Shown: positions 1 to 10,570 of the stretch, in pieces
How positions within the stretch are numbered: position 1 is the first letter of the stretch
Layout: every line of letters begins with the position of its first letter
Assembly (NCBI GenBank): GCA_013400115.1
Contig: VXBP01009035.1
Location: 180,963 to 244,962 of the forward strand
From: Rhinopomastus cyanomelas
Lineage: Eukaryota; Chordata; Aves; Bucerotiformes; Rhinopomastidae
Direction: 5' to 3'
Length of the DNA stretch: 64,000 nt
Made by a program: the position numbers and the translations under genes
Notes under the pieces: model-generated
What the model was told of the DNA's origin: nothing
The model's input: the letters and a program-made list of their open reading frames with translations, nothing else
Databases searched by the model: none

Positions 1-302
1 GCATAGTTTGCAAATTAATGGCACATGACAACCAGAAGGGATGTGCTTGAAGCGTGTGTTTTTGAGAAGCATCCTTAAATGTTCTCCAGAAGAAAAATTT
101 CACTTCTACACTACCATTGTATCTAAAGGTATCACTCAAACTCAAAAACTGACATTGTTAAGCACTGTAAAATCATGTAAGATGGACAAAACACAGGAAT
201 TAGTTGCGTTTGGTCCAGTGTGAATGTAGACGCGGGTCCAAACTACAAAAAGAGGTCATACATGAGCCCACCTGAGAATGTTTCCATAGTGCTTAAAAAA
301 TA

Positions 303-525
303 CAGAATCAAACATCTGCAGGATTATTGAGGCTGGAAAAGACCCCCAAGATCATCAAGCCCAGCCCATGAACTAACATGACCACAATCAGCCAGACAAG
401 GGCAACTAAGAGTCACATCCAGTCTGTCTTTAAACACCTCCAGGGATGGGGACTCTACCACTGCCCTGTGCAGTCCATTCCAGGGTCTGACCACCCTTTC
501 TGTGAGGAAGGGCTTCCTACATTAC
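303..525 (-). mobile_element. CR1 LINE 3' fragment (older)
   Basis: Shows the reverse-complement CR1 tail (GGCTGGAAAAGACC, ATCATCAAG), then the CACCTCCAGGGATGGGGACTC and CTGTGAGGAAG blocks. Diverged from the common young copies. Confidence 0.8.
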
Positions 526-994
526 AAACTGTCTCCGTGAAGTCCTTTGGACTTACAAGACGCTGTAGTGCACGTGTACTACAGACTCATTAAGAGTCAA
601 GTACAGATGCGGCTTCTAAAGGAAGAGTGTCTAACGCTACACGTTATGTGGCACGGAAAATGCGGGCAAAATTGCACCAGCTGCTCAGGCTCATCCATCA
701 CAATCATCCTCAGAGCTGGAGAGATTCCTAGACTACAGCCCACTTAGAGGAAGGGTGAATGACAGAAGCCAAAACAAGCGCTGCCACTCTTTGCATTAAC
801 CAAACACAGCCTCGCTGGGCAGTCACTCTGTTGAAACCAGCCATTCCAGCATGACAGTTCCTAGAGCATGGCTGTCACAAATATTTCTCTCCCTGGTAAA
901 CAACGTTCAGGAATAAAAGCTAGAGAAAGGTCTGCGTTAGGTTCTACCATGTACATACTCAAAACAAAAAGCTCGTTTGTGTTTCTTTCCTGGG
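526..994. other. No feature seen
   Basis: AT/GC-balanced single-copy sequence. Small frames at 547-747 lack any domain. Confidence 0.5.
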
Positions 995-1070
995 CAGCTT
1001 GATCTGGGGCATCCTGCTCTGGCAAGGGGATTGGACTAGATGATCTTTCAAGGTTCCTTCCAATCCCTAA
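995..1070 (+). mobile_element. CR1 LINE 3' tail fragment (young)
   Basis: GGATTGGACTAGATGATC and CCTTCCAATCCCTAAT mark the last 75 bp of a CR1 copy. It abuts an opposite-strand copy tail to tail. Confidence 0.9.
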
Positions 1071-1246
1071 TCATAGAATCATAAAATCATTGGGGATTAG
1101 AAGGAACCTCGAAAGATCATCCGGTCCAATCCCCCTGCCACAGCAGGATCACCTAGACCCAGTTGCACAGGAACACTTCCTTAAACATCTCCAGTGAAGG
1201 AGACTCCACAAACACCATGGGCAGCCTGTTCCAGTGCTAATGTTCC
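1071..1246 (-). mobile_element. CR1 LINE 3' fragment (young)
   Basis: Begins with the reversed tail (ATAGAATCATAAAATCAT) and carries GCCACAGCAGGATCACCTAG and GGAGACTCCACAAAC. Together with 995-1070 it forms an inverted repeat. Confidence 0.92.
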
Positions 1247-2249
1247 AAGATTCTATCAGATGAATCACATGAAGAGGATTTTGTGTTGATTGTTATTTTT
1301 AAGTCTGTAAAGTGTTTCAGCATTCATTTTACTATTGGGACTTCATTGGCACTTTATACATTAGGTTCAGGGACCCCAGAGACACCATTAAGAGCCGTTT
1401 TCCCCCATCGCAGCTCTGAATCTTTTCCAGCTGCTTCCTGTTCTGAGCACTTTACATTTTGTACAGACTTCAATTTGACAAAGTAACTGGGAAGCAAATC
1501 ATAAACCAATACACTGCATTGGCAAAGTTTGATAAGAGTTTGGCTTGGAGCAAACATAGATCTTCTCAGTTTTTCTCTACATATTCAGCAAACTGTGATG
1601 ATCTTAAAAGCCATGAGCACTGGCCAAAACTAAGAGAGGCTGTTAGATGTGCAGACACTCTGATGGTGCACCAGCACCTAGACTTATGCTTCAGACACAA
1701 GCACATAGCGAGACTCTCAAGAATTCAAAATCCATCACTTCTTAATCTGATGTTGTGCTGTAGGATTAAGAGTTCTTCCTTTCTATTATAGAATTTATAC
1801 TAGAAACACACAAACACCACCTAATATAGTACTGAAAAATAAAGAGACAAAAACAAGCAACACTCTGTTTGCCCATGGGATGGTGTGAACTGCGCTCTGG
1901 AGTCGCATTTGTTTCCACAAATTACTGGGAGTCCCAAAACAAGTAGCAGAAATCTGATTTATTGTCACTAAAAATGAGATGAATACTTTGGCAAGTTGCC
2001 ACCAGAGGTGGGTTTACACTGTCAGTGTGTCAAGATTCAAGGATAGATTTACATACCTGCATATTTAATTTACATGAATGCAAACTAGTGGCATCGTGTC
2101 ATTCCAAACTGACTGCTCTTTCAGACTTCTAAGAGAAACACTCTCAAAGGGTAGCAACGAGAAATCAAATCTCCATCACAAAACTTTCTGTACATTCAGT
2201 CTCCATTGATTGTGCACAAATTGTGCAGCTAGACACACGGAGAGAACAG
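1247..2249. other. No feature seen
   Basis: AT-rich single-copy sequence. The 110-residue frame at 1459-1791 has no recognisable domain or codon signature. Confidence 0.5.
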
Positions 2250-2637
2250 GATCACAGAACATTAGGGACTGGAAGAGACCTCAAAAGATCTCCATGCCAC
2301 ATCGGGATCACCTAGATCTAGTCACACAGGAACATATCCAGGGGGATTTTAAACATCTCCAGAGAAGGAGACTCCACAACCTCCCTGGGCAGCCCCATCC
2401 AGTGCTCTGTCACCCTCACTTGGAAGAAGTTCCTTCTGATATTGATGTGGAACCTCCAGTGTTCTAGCTCACACCCATTGCCCCTTGTCCTATCATTAGA
2501 TGCTACTTAGCTGAGCCTGGCTCCATCCTCCTGACACTCACCCTTCACATATTTATAAATAATGAGATCACCCCTCAGTCTCCTTTTCTCCAAGATAAAA
2601 GAGACCCTGATCCCTCAGCCTTTCCTCTTAAGTCCAC
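2250..2637 (-). mobile_element. CR1 LINE 3' fragment (young)
   Basis: Runs from ACAGAACATTAGGGACTGG to the region encoding the RT C-terminal part (reversed CCTCAGTCTCC..CTCCAAG). About 390 bp, 5'-truncated. Confidence 0.93.
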
Positions 2638-3489
2638 ATTGTAGTTTTCCTGCTAAGAGTTCTTAAGATGGTCCTGCACCCCTGTGTCTCTGGCAAGGAC
2701 ACAGCCACTGCCATAGGGACTGTGTTTAGGAAACTGAACTTTCTCAGATTCACAGTGGTTTGGGGTTAGTAGCACAGTGAGGAAGAGTAACCATTGATCG
2801 GAATAGGGAGCTACTAAATTCACTGGAAACACTTGCCATAATGGCTAAGAATGTACATTTTCTTCACCATTTTTAATTTAACACTTATGATTAAAGTAAA
2901 ATTGCCTAGTTTTTGGCTTTAGCTGCCGCATGTGCGATGCTCAGCTTATTAAAATGCGTGACCCGTGAAAAAGCATTTAGCGTTCGGCCGTTTTGGGGAC
3001 GTAATGAAGCACAATTAAAATGATTAAAAAAATAAATTGAAAGAAAATAGTTAAATGCTCTGTTGGTGAAATCCATCGGTGGCACAGAAAGCCTGCAGAA
3101 GGTCTCAGCCATGACCTTATTCCTGCTCCCCTGAAGGCAGGTGGTAGTGATACTCTGATAAACAATCCCAGTTCCTCAGCTGGTGCCCACCATAAGCCTG
3201 GGAGTGATTTGCAAGGTGCAGCTTACACAGCTCTACGTAACATGAGCTGCTGTGGGGCAAACACTGCCTGAAGAAAATGGGGGTGCCTCAGTTTCAGCAA
3301 CAGCTTCACTGGAGCCAGTAACATAGATCTATATTCCTGTAATCGGAGCAGCTCAGTGTTGTAGCTAGTGTCTCCCTTCACAGGGTTATTTCCTAATACA
3401 CTGGTGTGATAGGTCATGACGTATCAAACCATCGTCTGCTCTAGTCGAGCTGAGGACTTGCTCTCCTCATCACCTCTAGAAAAGCAATG
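2638..3489. other. Non-coding; possible conserved element at 2890-3130
   Basis: No repeat. The interval 2890-3130 has several CpGs (GCCGCATGTGCG, CGTTCGGCCG) next to AT-rich homeobox-like words (AATTAAAATGATTAA). This is unlike the surrounding decayed DNA. Confidence 0.4.
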
Positions 3490-3746
3490 CAAGCACCTTG
3501 AGTACTGTGTCCTGTTTTGGGCACCTCAGTACAAGGGAGACATCGAGGTGCTGGGTGAGTGCAGTGGAGGGCAACGAGGCTGGTGAAGGGCCTGGAGAAA
3601 AAATCTTATAAGGAGAGACAGAGAGTTGGGGCTGTTCAGTTTGAGGAAGAGGCGGCTTAGGGGAGACCTCGTAGCTCTCTGGAACTATCTGAAAGGACAT
3701 TGTAGAGATGTTGGTGCTGGTGTCTTCTCACAGGTTGTTAGTGAAA
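3490..3746 (+). mobile_element. CR1 LINE internal 3' part (older)
   Basis: Reads as degraded CR1 RT C-terminus: CTTGAGTACTGTGTCCTG, GTTCAGTTTGAGGAAGAGG, GAGACCTCGTAGCTCTCTGG. It lacks the 3' tail. Confidence 0.85.
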
Positions 3747-5203
3747 CTTTTAAAAGCTTTGGGAACAAACATTTCAGGAGATATTCCCAGTTTATCCAAA
3801 ACTACCTGCATTATGAACAGGAGAAGGATGAAGTATGAAATCTACACTGTTCTGGCTTATTTCTACTCTCCCCATAAGATGACACAGAGCAGGAATTAAT
3901 GATGCAAAGGTTTAAACTCAGCAGAATACATCCTCAAAAGTGAAAGGAGGCTACGAAATGTGCACATAGACCAGTTTGGATCAGAAAGGCTTAGATGGCC
4001 CTGCAGTTACTTCAATTGTGTCTCCAAAACACAGAAGCCACGTGGCTGAGCACCTCTACTCACACATTGTCAAGTCATTCCTTACGTTTAGAATGGTTCC
4101 TGATAAAGACTCTAACAACTCTCTAAGTGATATTTGGTGATGAAAAATGCTGTCGTTCAAGCAGAACTATAGACATCTGCCATCTCATTTAATTTTATAT
4201 ATAGATGTATTAGGAAAATTCCTAATGTGTAGCTGGATAATACAGAGAAATAATAGCCTGACATCAGAGTCAAACCCTTCTGCAGTATCATCAGGTGAGA
4301 ATGCAAAGGTCATTCTCCTCTAGCATTGAGGCAGGTTTCTTATTGATTGTTTCTATGCCAGGGGAAAAAAAAATCAGATTAAAATGAAGAGTTTCTTAGT
4401 CTCAAGCAGAAATGAAAAATAGCTCTTAGGGGGGAAAAAAAAGAAGGCAATCAAAATGACTGCATTGTGCCAAATGCAAGCAGCTTCATCCTGTTTTGAA
4501 AGAGGCTTTCACATAATCATAAAATACGACTTTATAGCAGAGGTGCAACAATAATAAGTGCTTTGTCTAAAAATAGGTTGCTAATATGAATATTAGATGA
4601 GATTAACGCTGCCACATAATTTTTTGGGTCTACTTTTGATTACTTTCTGCAAATGTGTGCTTCAAATAAAGATTTGAACAACACAGAACTATCCTAAACA
4701 CAGAGGAAATCATCAGAAAGGAGCCACAACTCGCTGCCTGTATTGAGATATCACACGGGCTCTATACCTAGAGTGTTCCTCTGCTCTTCAGTTGACAAAG
4801 TGCATTGAAAGAAAAATCTCTGTCAACAATAAAGGAATCATAATTTGCAGGGTGTCTGTGCTCCTGGTAAAAAAAAACCCCCATCTTTCAAGGATGATTC
4901 TTCTGGAAACAGGAATAATACAGCCCTATGCCATCTGGCTGTGTTCTCCTCAGCCACGATCTCCATTTTCATCCTAATGGTGTGAAAAGCTCCTTCCTTT
5001 GTTCTTGAGATTGATACCATTTAACCTGTGTGCAAAACCCAATTGACACACACAGACTCAAGATATTTGTTTTCCTCCAGTCCTGTGCAGAGAAGCGTGC
5101 TAGGCGAGAATGCTCACAGCTGGCAAAGCCAGCACACCTTGCTGAGAAATAAACTGAGGTCTACACACAAAATGACATCAAGGAAGAACCTACAGTGGAA
5201 TAA
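3747..5203. other. No feature seen
   Basis: AT-rich single-copy DNA without repeats of a known family. Short A-runs occur at 4364-4374, 4434-4443 and 4869-4876. The block 4590-4680 is AT-rich with homeobox-like words. Confidence 0.5.
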
Positions 5204-5290
5204 ATCACAGAACATTGGGGATGGGAAGGGACCTTGAAAGACCATCTAGTCCAATCCCACTGCCAGAGCAGGATCCCCTAAATGATAGGG
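5204..5290 (-). mobile_element. CR1 LINE 3' tail (young, extremely truncated)
   Basis: Only about 85 bp: ACAGAACATTGGGGATGGG followed by CAGAGCAGGATCCCCTAAAT. Confidence 0.9.
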
Positions 5291-5419
5291 GAGGGACTCT
5301 CACTCCAAACTTTGCGTATGAAAGTAGTTTAACGTTCTCTTACCTCCAGGCTCCTGCTGGTTTTGGGTGAGATTAAGCCAATCCAGACAATGTCTGAGGT
5401 CTGGTCAGTCCTTCCCTCT

Positions 5420-5472
5420 CACAGAATCACAGAACACTAGGGGTTGGAAGGGATCTTGAAAGATCATCTGCT
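5420..5472 (-). mobile_element. CR1 LINE 3' tail (young, about 50 bp)
   Basis: CACAGAATCACAGAACACTA, then GGTTGGAAGGGATCTTGAAA, ending at GATCATCTG. Confidence 0.88.
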
Positions 5473-5964
5473 GCCTGGCAGCAGAACCTGGAATCTTTGT
5501 GACTGCTAGTCCTTTCTTTTTGACCACATGCACACACCCCCTACGTGTTCATCTACGGTTTTGTTGGCTGGATTTAAGCAAAGTGCCAAGATTTCAACAT
5601 AGAAATTGAATTCTACTAATTATTCCCAATTTTTCAAGTTTTGGGTTGGGATTTTCTTTTGACAGAGCATTTCAGGTGTTGAAAGTAACTCATAAGATTG
5701 TGGTAGTAAAGCACAGATGTGATTATCTTCCCAAGAAATGTGGGAAGAGTCACGTTTCTATGCTGATGTGTTGAGGTGTCGTGTTGTATGTTGTCTGTAT
5801 TTACACGCTAACTATGGATTGTTCATACTGCATTACTTGTGCCACGGTTTATTGAGTTCACTGTGAGGTAAAAGGAATTAGCTGGATAAAAAGCACATAA
5901 ACATAGGTACTAGAGCTCCTCATTAAAGTGCATTACTCACAGGCACTGCTAGTGCAAATGCTAT
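5473..5964. other. No feature seen
   Basis: AT-rich single-copy sequence. Confidence 0.5.
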
Positions 5965-6048
5965 GAATCATAGAATCATAGAATTATTAGGGACTGGAAG
6001 GGACCCCAAAAGATCATCCAGTCCAATCCCCCTGCCACAGCAGGATCA
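5965..6048 (-). mobile_element. CR1 LINE 3' tail (young)
   Basis: ATCATAGAATCATAGAATTA followed by the CR1 tail, ending at CACAGCAGGATCA. An older CR1 piece follows 16 bp later in the same orientation. Confidence 0.9.
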
Positions 6049-6064
6049 ATTCACTGGAGAATTT

Positions 6065-6248
6065 ACAGAATCGGTATCACTCAGGGTTGGAAGGGACCAC
6101 CTGATCATCCAGTTCCAACCCCCCCACCATGGGCAGGGACAACCCACCCTAGATCAGGCTGGCCAGAGTCCCATCCAGCCTGGCCTTAAACACCTTCAAG
6201 GATGGGGCCCCAGCCACCTCACTGGGCAACCCATTCCAGGCTCTCATA
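6065..6248 (-). mobile_element. CR1 LINE 3' fragment (older group)
   Basis: Marked by TCAGGGTTGGAAGGGACCAC, CATGGGCAGGGACAACCCAC and CAGCCTGGCCTTAAACACC. This group differs from the young copies in the 3' 80 bp. Confidence 0.88.
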
Positions 6249-6490
6249 CTCAGTAATCAGTTTAAAAAGGGAAAAATGTTCAGTTGTCACACTGTGTGAG
6301 CCCTTCACAGAAACCAGCATGTGAAAAGACTACAACACCATTTTGTAATTAAACTACTAATGCTGTAGCACTTGGATGTCAACTGGAAAGCCCTTCCCTG
6401 CTAGGTGATGGCAGGAGGCAGATCGCAATCCCTGCCACAAAGACTTGCAACCAAGAATTTGTCACAGGGACTTGGGGAAGGAGGATGGAT

Positions 6491-6588
6491 ATGTTCTTGT
6501 GCAACTTGGTCTAGGTGATCCTGCTGTTGCAAGGGGATTGGACTAGATGATCTTTTGAGGTCCCTTCCAATCCCCAATGATTCTATAA
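6491..6588 (+). mobile_element. CR1 LINE 3' tail (young)
   Basis: ATGTTCTTGTGCAACTTGG through TCCCCAATGATTCTATAAG. Confidence 0.9.
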
Positions 6589-6764
6589 GACAAAAGGGAT
6601 ACCATTTCTGGACAGCCAAAGCTCATACCTACAAATTGCCTCCTCATTCATTGTTAACAAGATGTGAGTGTGTTAAGTATTAGAAGAGAAGGGACTGGTG
6701 AACTGACAAGTATCTTGGAGAATGTGGACAGAAAATTATTGGCAATGGGTAGCTCAATGCAGAA

Positions 6765-6914
6765 ATAGAATCATAGAATCATTAGGGATTTGAAGGGACC
6801 TGGAAACATCATCTAGTGCAACCCCCCCACCACAGCAAGATCACCTAGACCAAGTCACACAGGAACACATCCAGGCAGATTTTAAACATCTCCAGTAAAG
6901 GAGATGCCACAGAT
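6765..6914 (-). mobile_element. CR1 LINE 3' fragment (young)
   Basis: ATAGAATCATAGAATCATTA to AAACATCTCCAGTAAAGGAG. Confidence 0.92.
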
Positions 6915-6949
6915 ACAGAAACACAGATATCAGAAACAAGTTATTCACT

Positions 6950-7120
6950 GAAGAGGTCATCAAGCACTGGAACAGAACTCCCAGGGAAGTAGCAGAGTTG
7001 CCATTCTTGGAGGTATCTAAAAGACAGGTACACGCTCTGCTAGGACCATGATTTAGTGGTGGCCTGGGAGCGCTGAGTTAACTGTTGGACTTGATCACCT
7101 TACAGTGTCTTCCAGTCTAA
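6950..7120 (+). mobile_element. CR1 LINE 3' fragment (old, decayed)
   Basis: AAGCACTGGAACAGAACTCC, GAGTTGCCATTCTTGGAGG and TTGGACTTGATCACC resemble an old CR1 C-terminus and tail. Confidence 0.65.
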
Positions 7121-8074
7121 ACAATTATGTGCATCTGTGGTTTAGTTACAGTTTGTTTTTTCTCTGCATTCTCTGAAAATCAATAGTTGCAGGCTTGCAA
7201 ACTCCTGGCTTCTGTCCTTGGAAGACATTATGAGGGGAGCAGAGCGGAAACCACACAGGTTCCTGTAGAACCTTGCACGAGTCTCATCATAAATTTGCCA
7301 CAATCCAAGCATCAGAATGAAATCCACTGCTTTTCTAAATCATGAATTCTGCAGGAAATATTTTCCCCTTGTTGCTGTCCTACAACATCACGCAGACAAT
7401 TGCTGAGGGCTGAGACGCTGCTTATTATACTTCAGTCTGATCGTGTTTGTTGGTGTTACAAACACCTGATAAACCACCTTCTGTGGTACTTGTGGACATC
7501 ACTTCTGTAATTAAGCACTTATATCTGCCAAAGGTGGGTAACAAGCTGGAACAGTAGCTGAACAAATTAGCCTTCCAGTGTGTTTATCCTGCTGCATACA
7601 AATAACTGCAGGTTTTTTGCCTGACAGCACCAGCTGGGTTGGGAATCGTAACCATTGTTTATCCTGCAGCTTAGAATTTTTAAGCTTCAATATGTCTGAT
7701 GAGATGAGCACTCTTTCAGGAGAAGCCGAGAGGATACCTTCCCTTAGAGAGCCAACACAAACTCCTCTGTTCTCACAGACCCCAGCTAATGCTGCCTTGA
7801 CATATGTACTGAAGCTCTGGGGGATTAAGAAGTGTCAGGTTAGGATAAGCACTGCTAGCACGAAGTCAGAATGAAAATCTCTTCTTTACAGGTTGTTCTT
7901 GTTGTTCTTACCTTGTGATTCAATATATTATAATGAAATGGATCTTTCCTGATGAGCCCCCTGGAAGTCCACTAGCAGAGCTGTTCTGCACAAGGTGTGT
8001 TGTTAACTCACACTTGTGAAACTGAGCGTAAAGGGCTGACATTCCTTGTCCAGCTACCTCTGGCTATCACTGAA
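7121..8074. other. No feature seen
   Basis: Single-copy sequence. Opposing open frames at 7511-7711 and 7578-7874 overlap and have no domain. Confidence 0.5.
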
Positions 8075-8392
8075 TGACAGAACATTAAGGATTGGAAGGG
8101 ACCTCCAAAGATCATCTACTCCAATACCCCCAGCCACAGCAGGATCATGACCAAGTCGCATAGGAACATCTCCAAGTGGGTTTTAATTGTCTCCAGTGAA
8201 GGAGACTCCACAACGTCCTTGGGCAGCCCATTCCAGAGCTCTGTCACCCTCACTGGGAAGAAGTTCCTTCTCATATCGACATGGAACCTGCAATGTTCCA
8301 GCTGACACCCATTGCCCCTTGTCCTGTCATTAGATGCCACTGAGCAGAGCCTGGCTCCATCCTCCTGAGGTCACACATTAACGAGGTCACCC
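8075..8392 (-). mobile_element. CR1 LINE 3' fragment (young)
   Basis: GACAGAACATTAAGGATTGG to the ACACATTAACGAGGTCACC region. Its minus-strand frame reads RTRGNGCQLEHCRFHVDMRR, a CR1 ORF2 C-terminal signature. Confidence 0.93.
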
Positions 8393-9506
8393 GCTATCTA
8401 TTCTTTACAAGTTGATCTACACTCAATCCATCTAAGGTGGTTTTGTTTGTTTTTTTTAAAAGAGTGTAATTCTAAAAGAAAAATAAAGAAAGGATCTGTT
8501 TGTGAATCCACTGATGCTTAGGAAGGGTGGCTGTGAAGCTGGCATCTGCTTCACAAAAAAAATGCAGGTTTGTTTTTCTTACTCCAAGATCAAAGAACAG
8601 CAACTGCAGCCATTTATATCACCAAGAGCAAAGCCTGGCCAGGCTGTGGAAGGAAGTGGTATTATGAGCACTTTGTATTCTCAGATGAGAACTGCCCCAG
8701 AAGATGCATTGAAGAGACAAAGATGCCGTCTATCTCACTGAAAACCTAATGTTTTTCTAGCGTGCCTTCCATATCTCCATTGGCATGGCAACTGAGGAGT
8801 CATCACTCAACAACAAAACTAGGCAGCTGGCTTCATCACAAGCAGGTCCATGTGCTGTGTTAGATAGGGCTAAAAAGCAGCATTTGAAACTCCAGGTAAA
8901 TCTACAGAATTTAATAAGGTCACGAGGAGAAAGAGACTCATGAATAACATCAGATTTAAGCCTTGAACCTAGAGTGAGATAATAAACTTGAATTTTGAAT
9001 ATGGCTTCTTAGACTCCATCTGCATTCTAGACTATCTTTTTTTTTTCACTCAAACAGACAAAAGGAGAAAATATTTATCAGCCCAGCTGTACAAGTTAGC
9101 TGTAGAAATTATGATTCATTTCCTGATGGAAGAAATTCCTTTCTTTCAAATGAACAAATGTAAAACCTGGACATAACCTTTTACATTTATCTGCATTTTT
9201 GGAGAACAAAAAAAAACTAGCCAAGTTCAACTAAATCAGGGGCATAATAAACTAATTTTTTTGACTGACTAGACATTCAGACTGCTGAGGCAAGTCTGAG
9301 GACAGTCATTCCTGCTATCGCTGTAGCCATCTGTTTCCCTGTGTCTCCGAGCAAGAACGATGCCTGATTAATACTCTTCGTGCTAAAGCATAGACTTCAC
9401 AAGAAATGACCTGTAATCATCATGTCTCACAAAGAAATTAATGCGGAGAATGCACCACTAAACACTCTAGAAACTCTAAAAATGATCTAAGCATACATCA
9501 AGAGAG
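8393..9506. other. No feature seen
   Basis: AT-rich single-copy DNA with A- and T-runs (for example 8450-8460 and 9039-9048). Confidence 0.5.
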
Positions 9507-9896
9507 GTTCTTCTTCCCCTCTACTCTGCCCTAGTGAGACCACACCTGGACTATTGTGTCCAGTTCTGGACCCCTCGGTTCAAGAAGGACACACAGCTGC
9601 TGGAGGGAGTCCACCATAGAGCAACGAGGATGATGAAGGAAGTGGAGCACCTCCCTTATGAGGAGAGGCTGAGGGAGCTGGGTCTCTTGGGCTTGGAGAA
9701 GAGGAGACTGAGGGGTGACCTCATTAATGCTTATAAATATGTGAAGGGTGGTTGTCAGGAGGATGGACCCAGACTCTTTTCAATGTCATCTAGTGATAGG
9801 ATGAGGGGCAATGGGTGTGAGTTGGAACATAGGAGGTTCCATACAAATATCAGAAGCAACTTCTTCACAGTGAGGGTGACAGAGCATTGGAATAGA
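9507..9896 (+). mobile_element. CR1 LINE ORF2 C-terminal remnant
   Basis: The open frame reads RPHLDYCVQFWTPRFKKDTQ, then HLPYEERLRELGLLGLEKRR and RMRGNGCELEHRRFH. This is the C-terminal region of the CR1 reverse transcriptase protein. It is 5'-truncated and also lacks the final 3' tail after AGCATTGGAATAGA. Not a host gene. Confidence 0.95.
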
Positions 9897-9960
9897 TGCA
9901 ACAGAGACTTACACTCTAGAGTATCCTTTGAACACAGGCTGATGAATGTTGTCTGTTCAA

Positions 9961-10022
9961 TGATCACAGAACATTAGGGATTGGAAGGGACCTCAAAAGA
10001 TGATCCAGTCCGATCCCCCAAC
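9961..10022 (-). mobile_element. CR1 LINE 3' tail (young, about 60 bp)
   Basis: ATCACAGAACATTAGGGATT followed by CCAGTCCGATCCCCCA. Extremely 5'-truncated. Confidence 0.88.
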
Positions 10023-10270
10023 TAATGGCCAGCTAAAATATTTTTCAACAATCATCTGAAACTCTGAGGATTCATTAACTTGTAGATGTCACAGGCCCTG
10101 AAGGACTTATTTGCTAACTAGCTCATGGAAATAATTAATGCGAGATGTCTCATGATCTTTACATTAAATGTCAGGAACAGATTTTCATGGGAATCTCTTT
10201 AGCACAGAGCAAAATCTTACACAACATAACACATACCTCTTCCAAATCAGACTTCAGATGAAATGATTCT

Positions 10271-10360
10271 GTGACTTGGTCTAGGTGATCTTGCTGTGTC
10301 AAGGGGATTGGACTAGATGATCTTTCGAGGTCCCTTCCAATCCCTAATGGTTCTATGATT
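10271..10360 (+). mobile_element. CR1 LINE 3' tail (young)
   Basis: GTGACTTGGTCTAGGTGATC to CCCTAATGGTTCTATGATT. Confidence 0.92.
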
Positions 10361-10570
10361 TGATAGTATTAATAAATATGAATCATATTTATAAATATTA
10401 ATATGACAAATAATTATAACTCAGAATTACTATTTAATTTCACAAATTATTTTGCGAAATTAACTAATAGAAACATAAATATTAACTAACAGATTAATTA
10501 TTAGCTAACAATAACAGATTAAAATTAACTAAGAGACTCAAATCAACTAACAGACCCAAACTATTTAATA
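10361..10570. repeat. AT-rich degenerate repeat next to CR1 tail
   Basis: Loose tandem copies of a TTAACTAAYAGA-like word and AAATATTAATA words. It follows the CR1 tail immediately. Confidence 0.6.

Noticed and set aside
2906..3112. Similarity of the frame ending AAAKAKN here to the one ending VAAKAKN at 43,931
   Set aside because: Only about eight residues match and the surrounding DNA does not align; likely coincidence.
9534..9977. 147-codon frame as a host gene
   Set aside because: It is the C-terminus of CR1 ORF2; the sequence matches other CR1 fragments in the window and starts with GTG.
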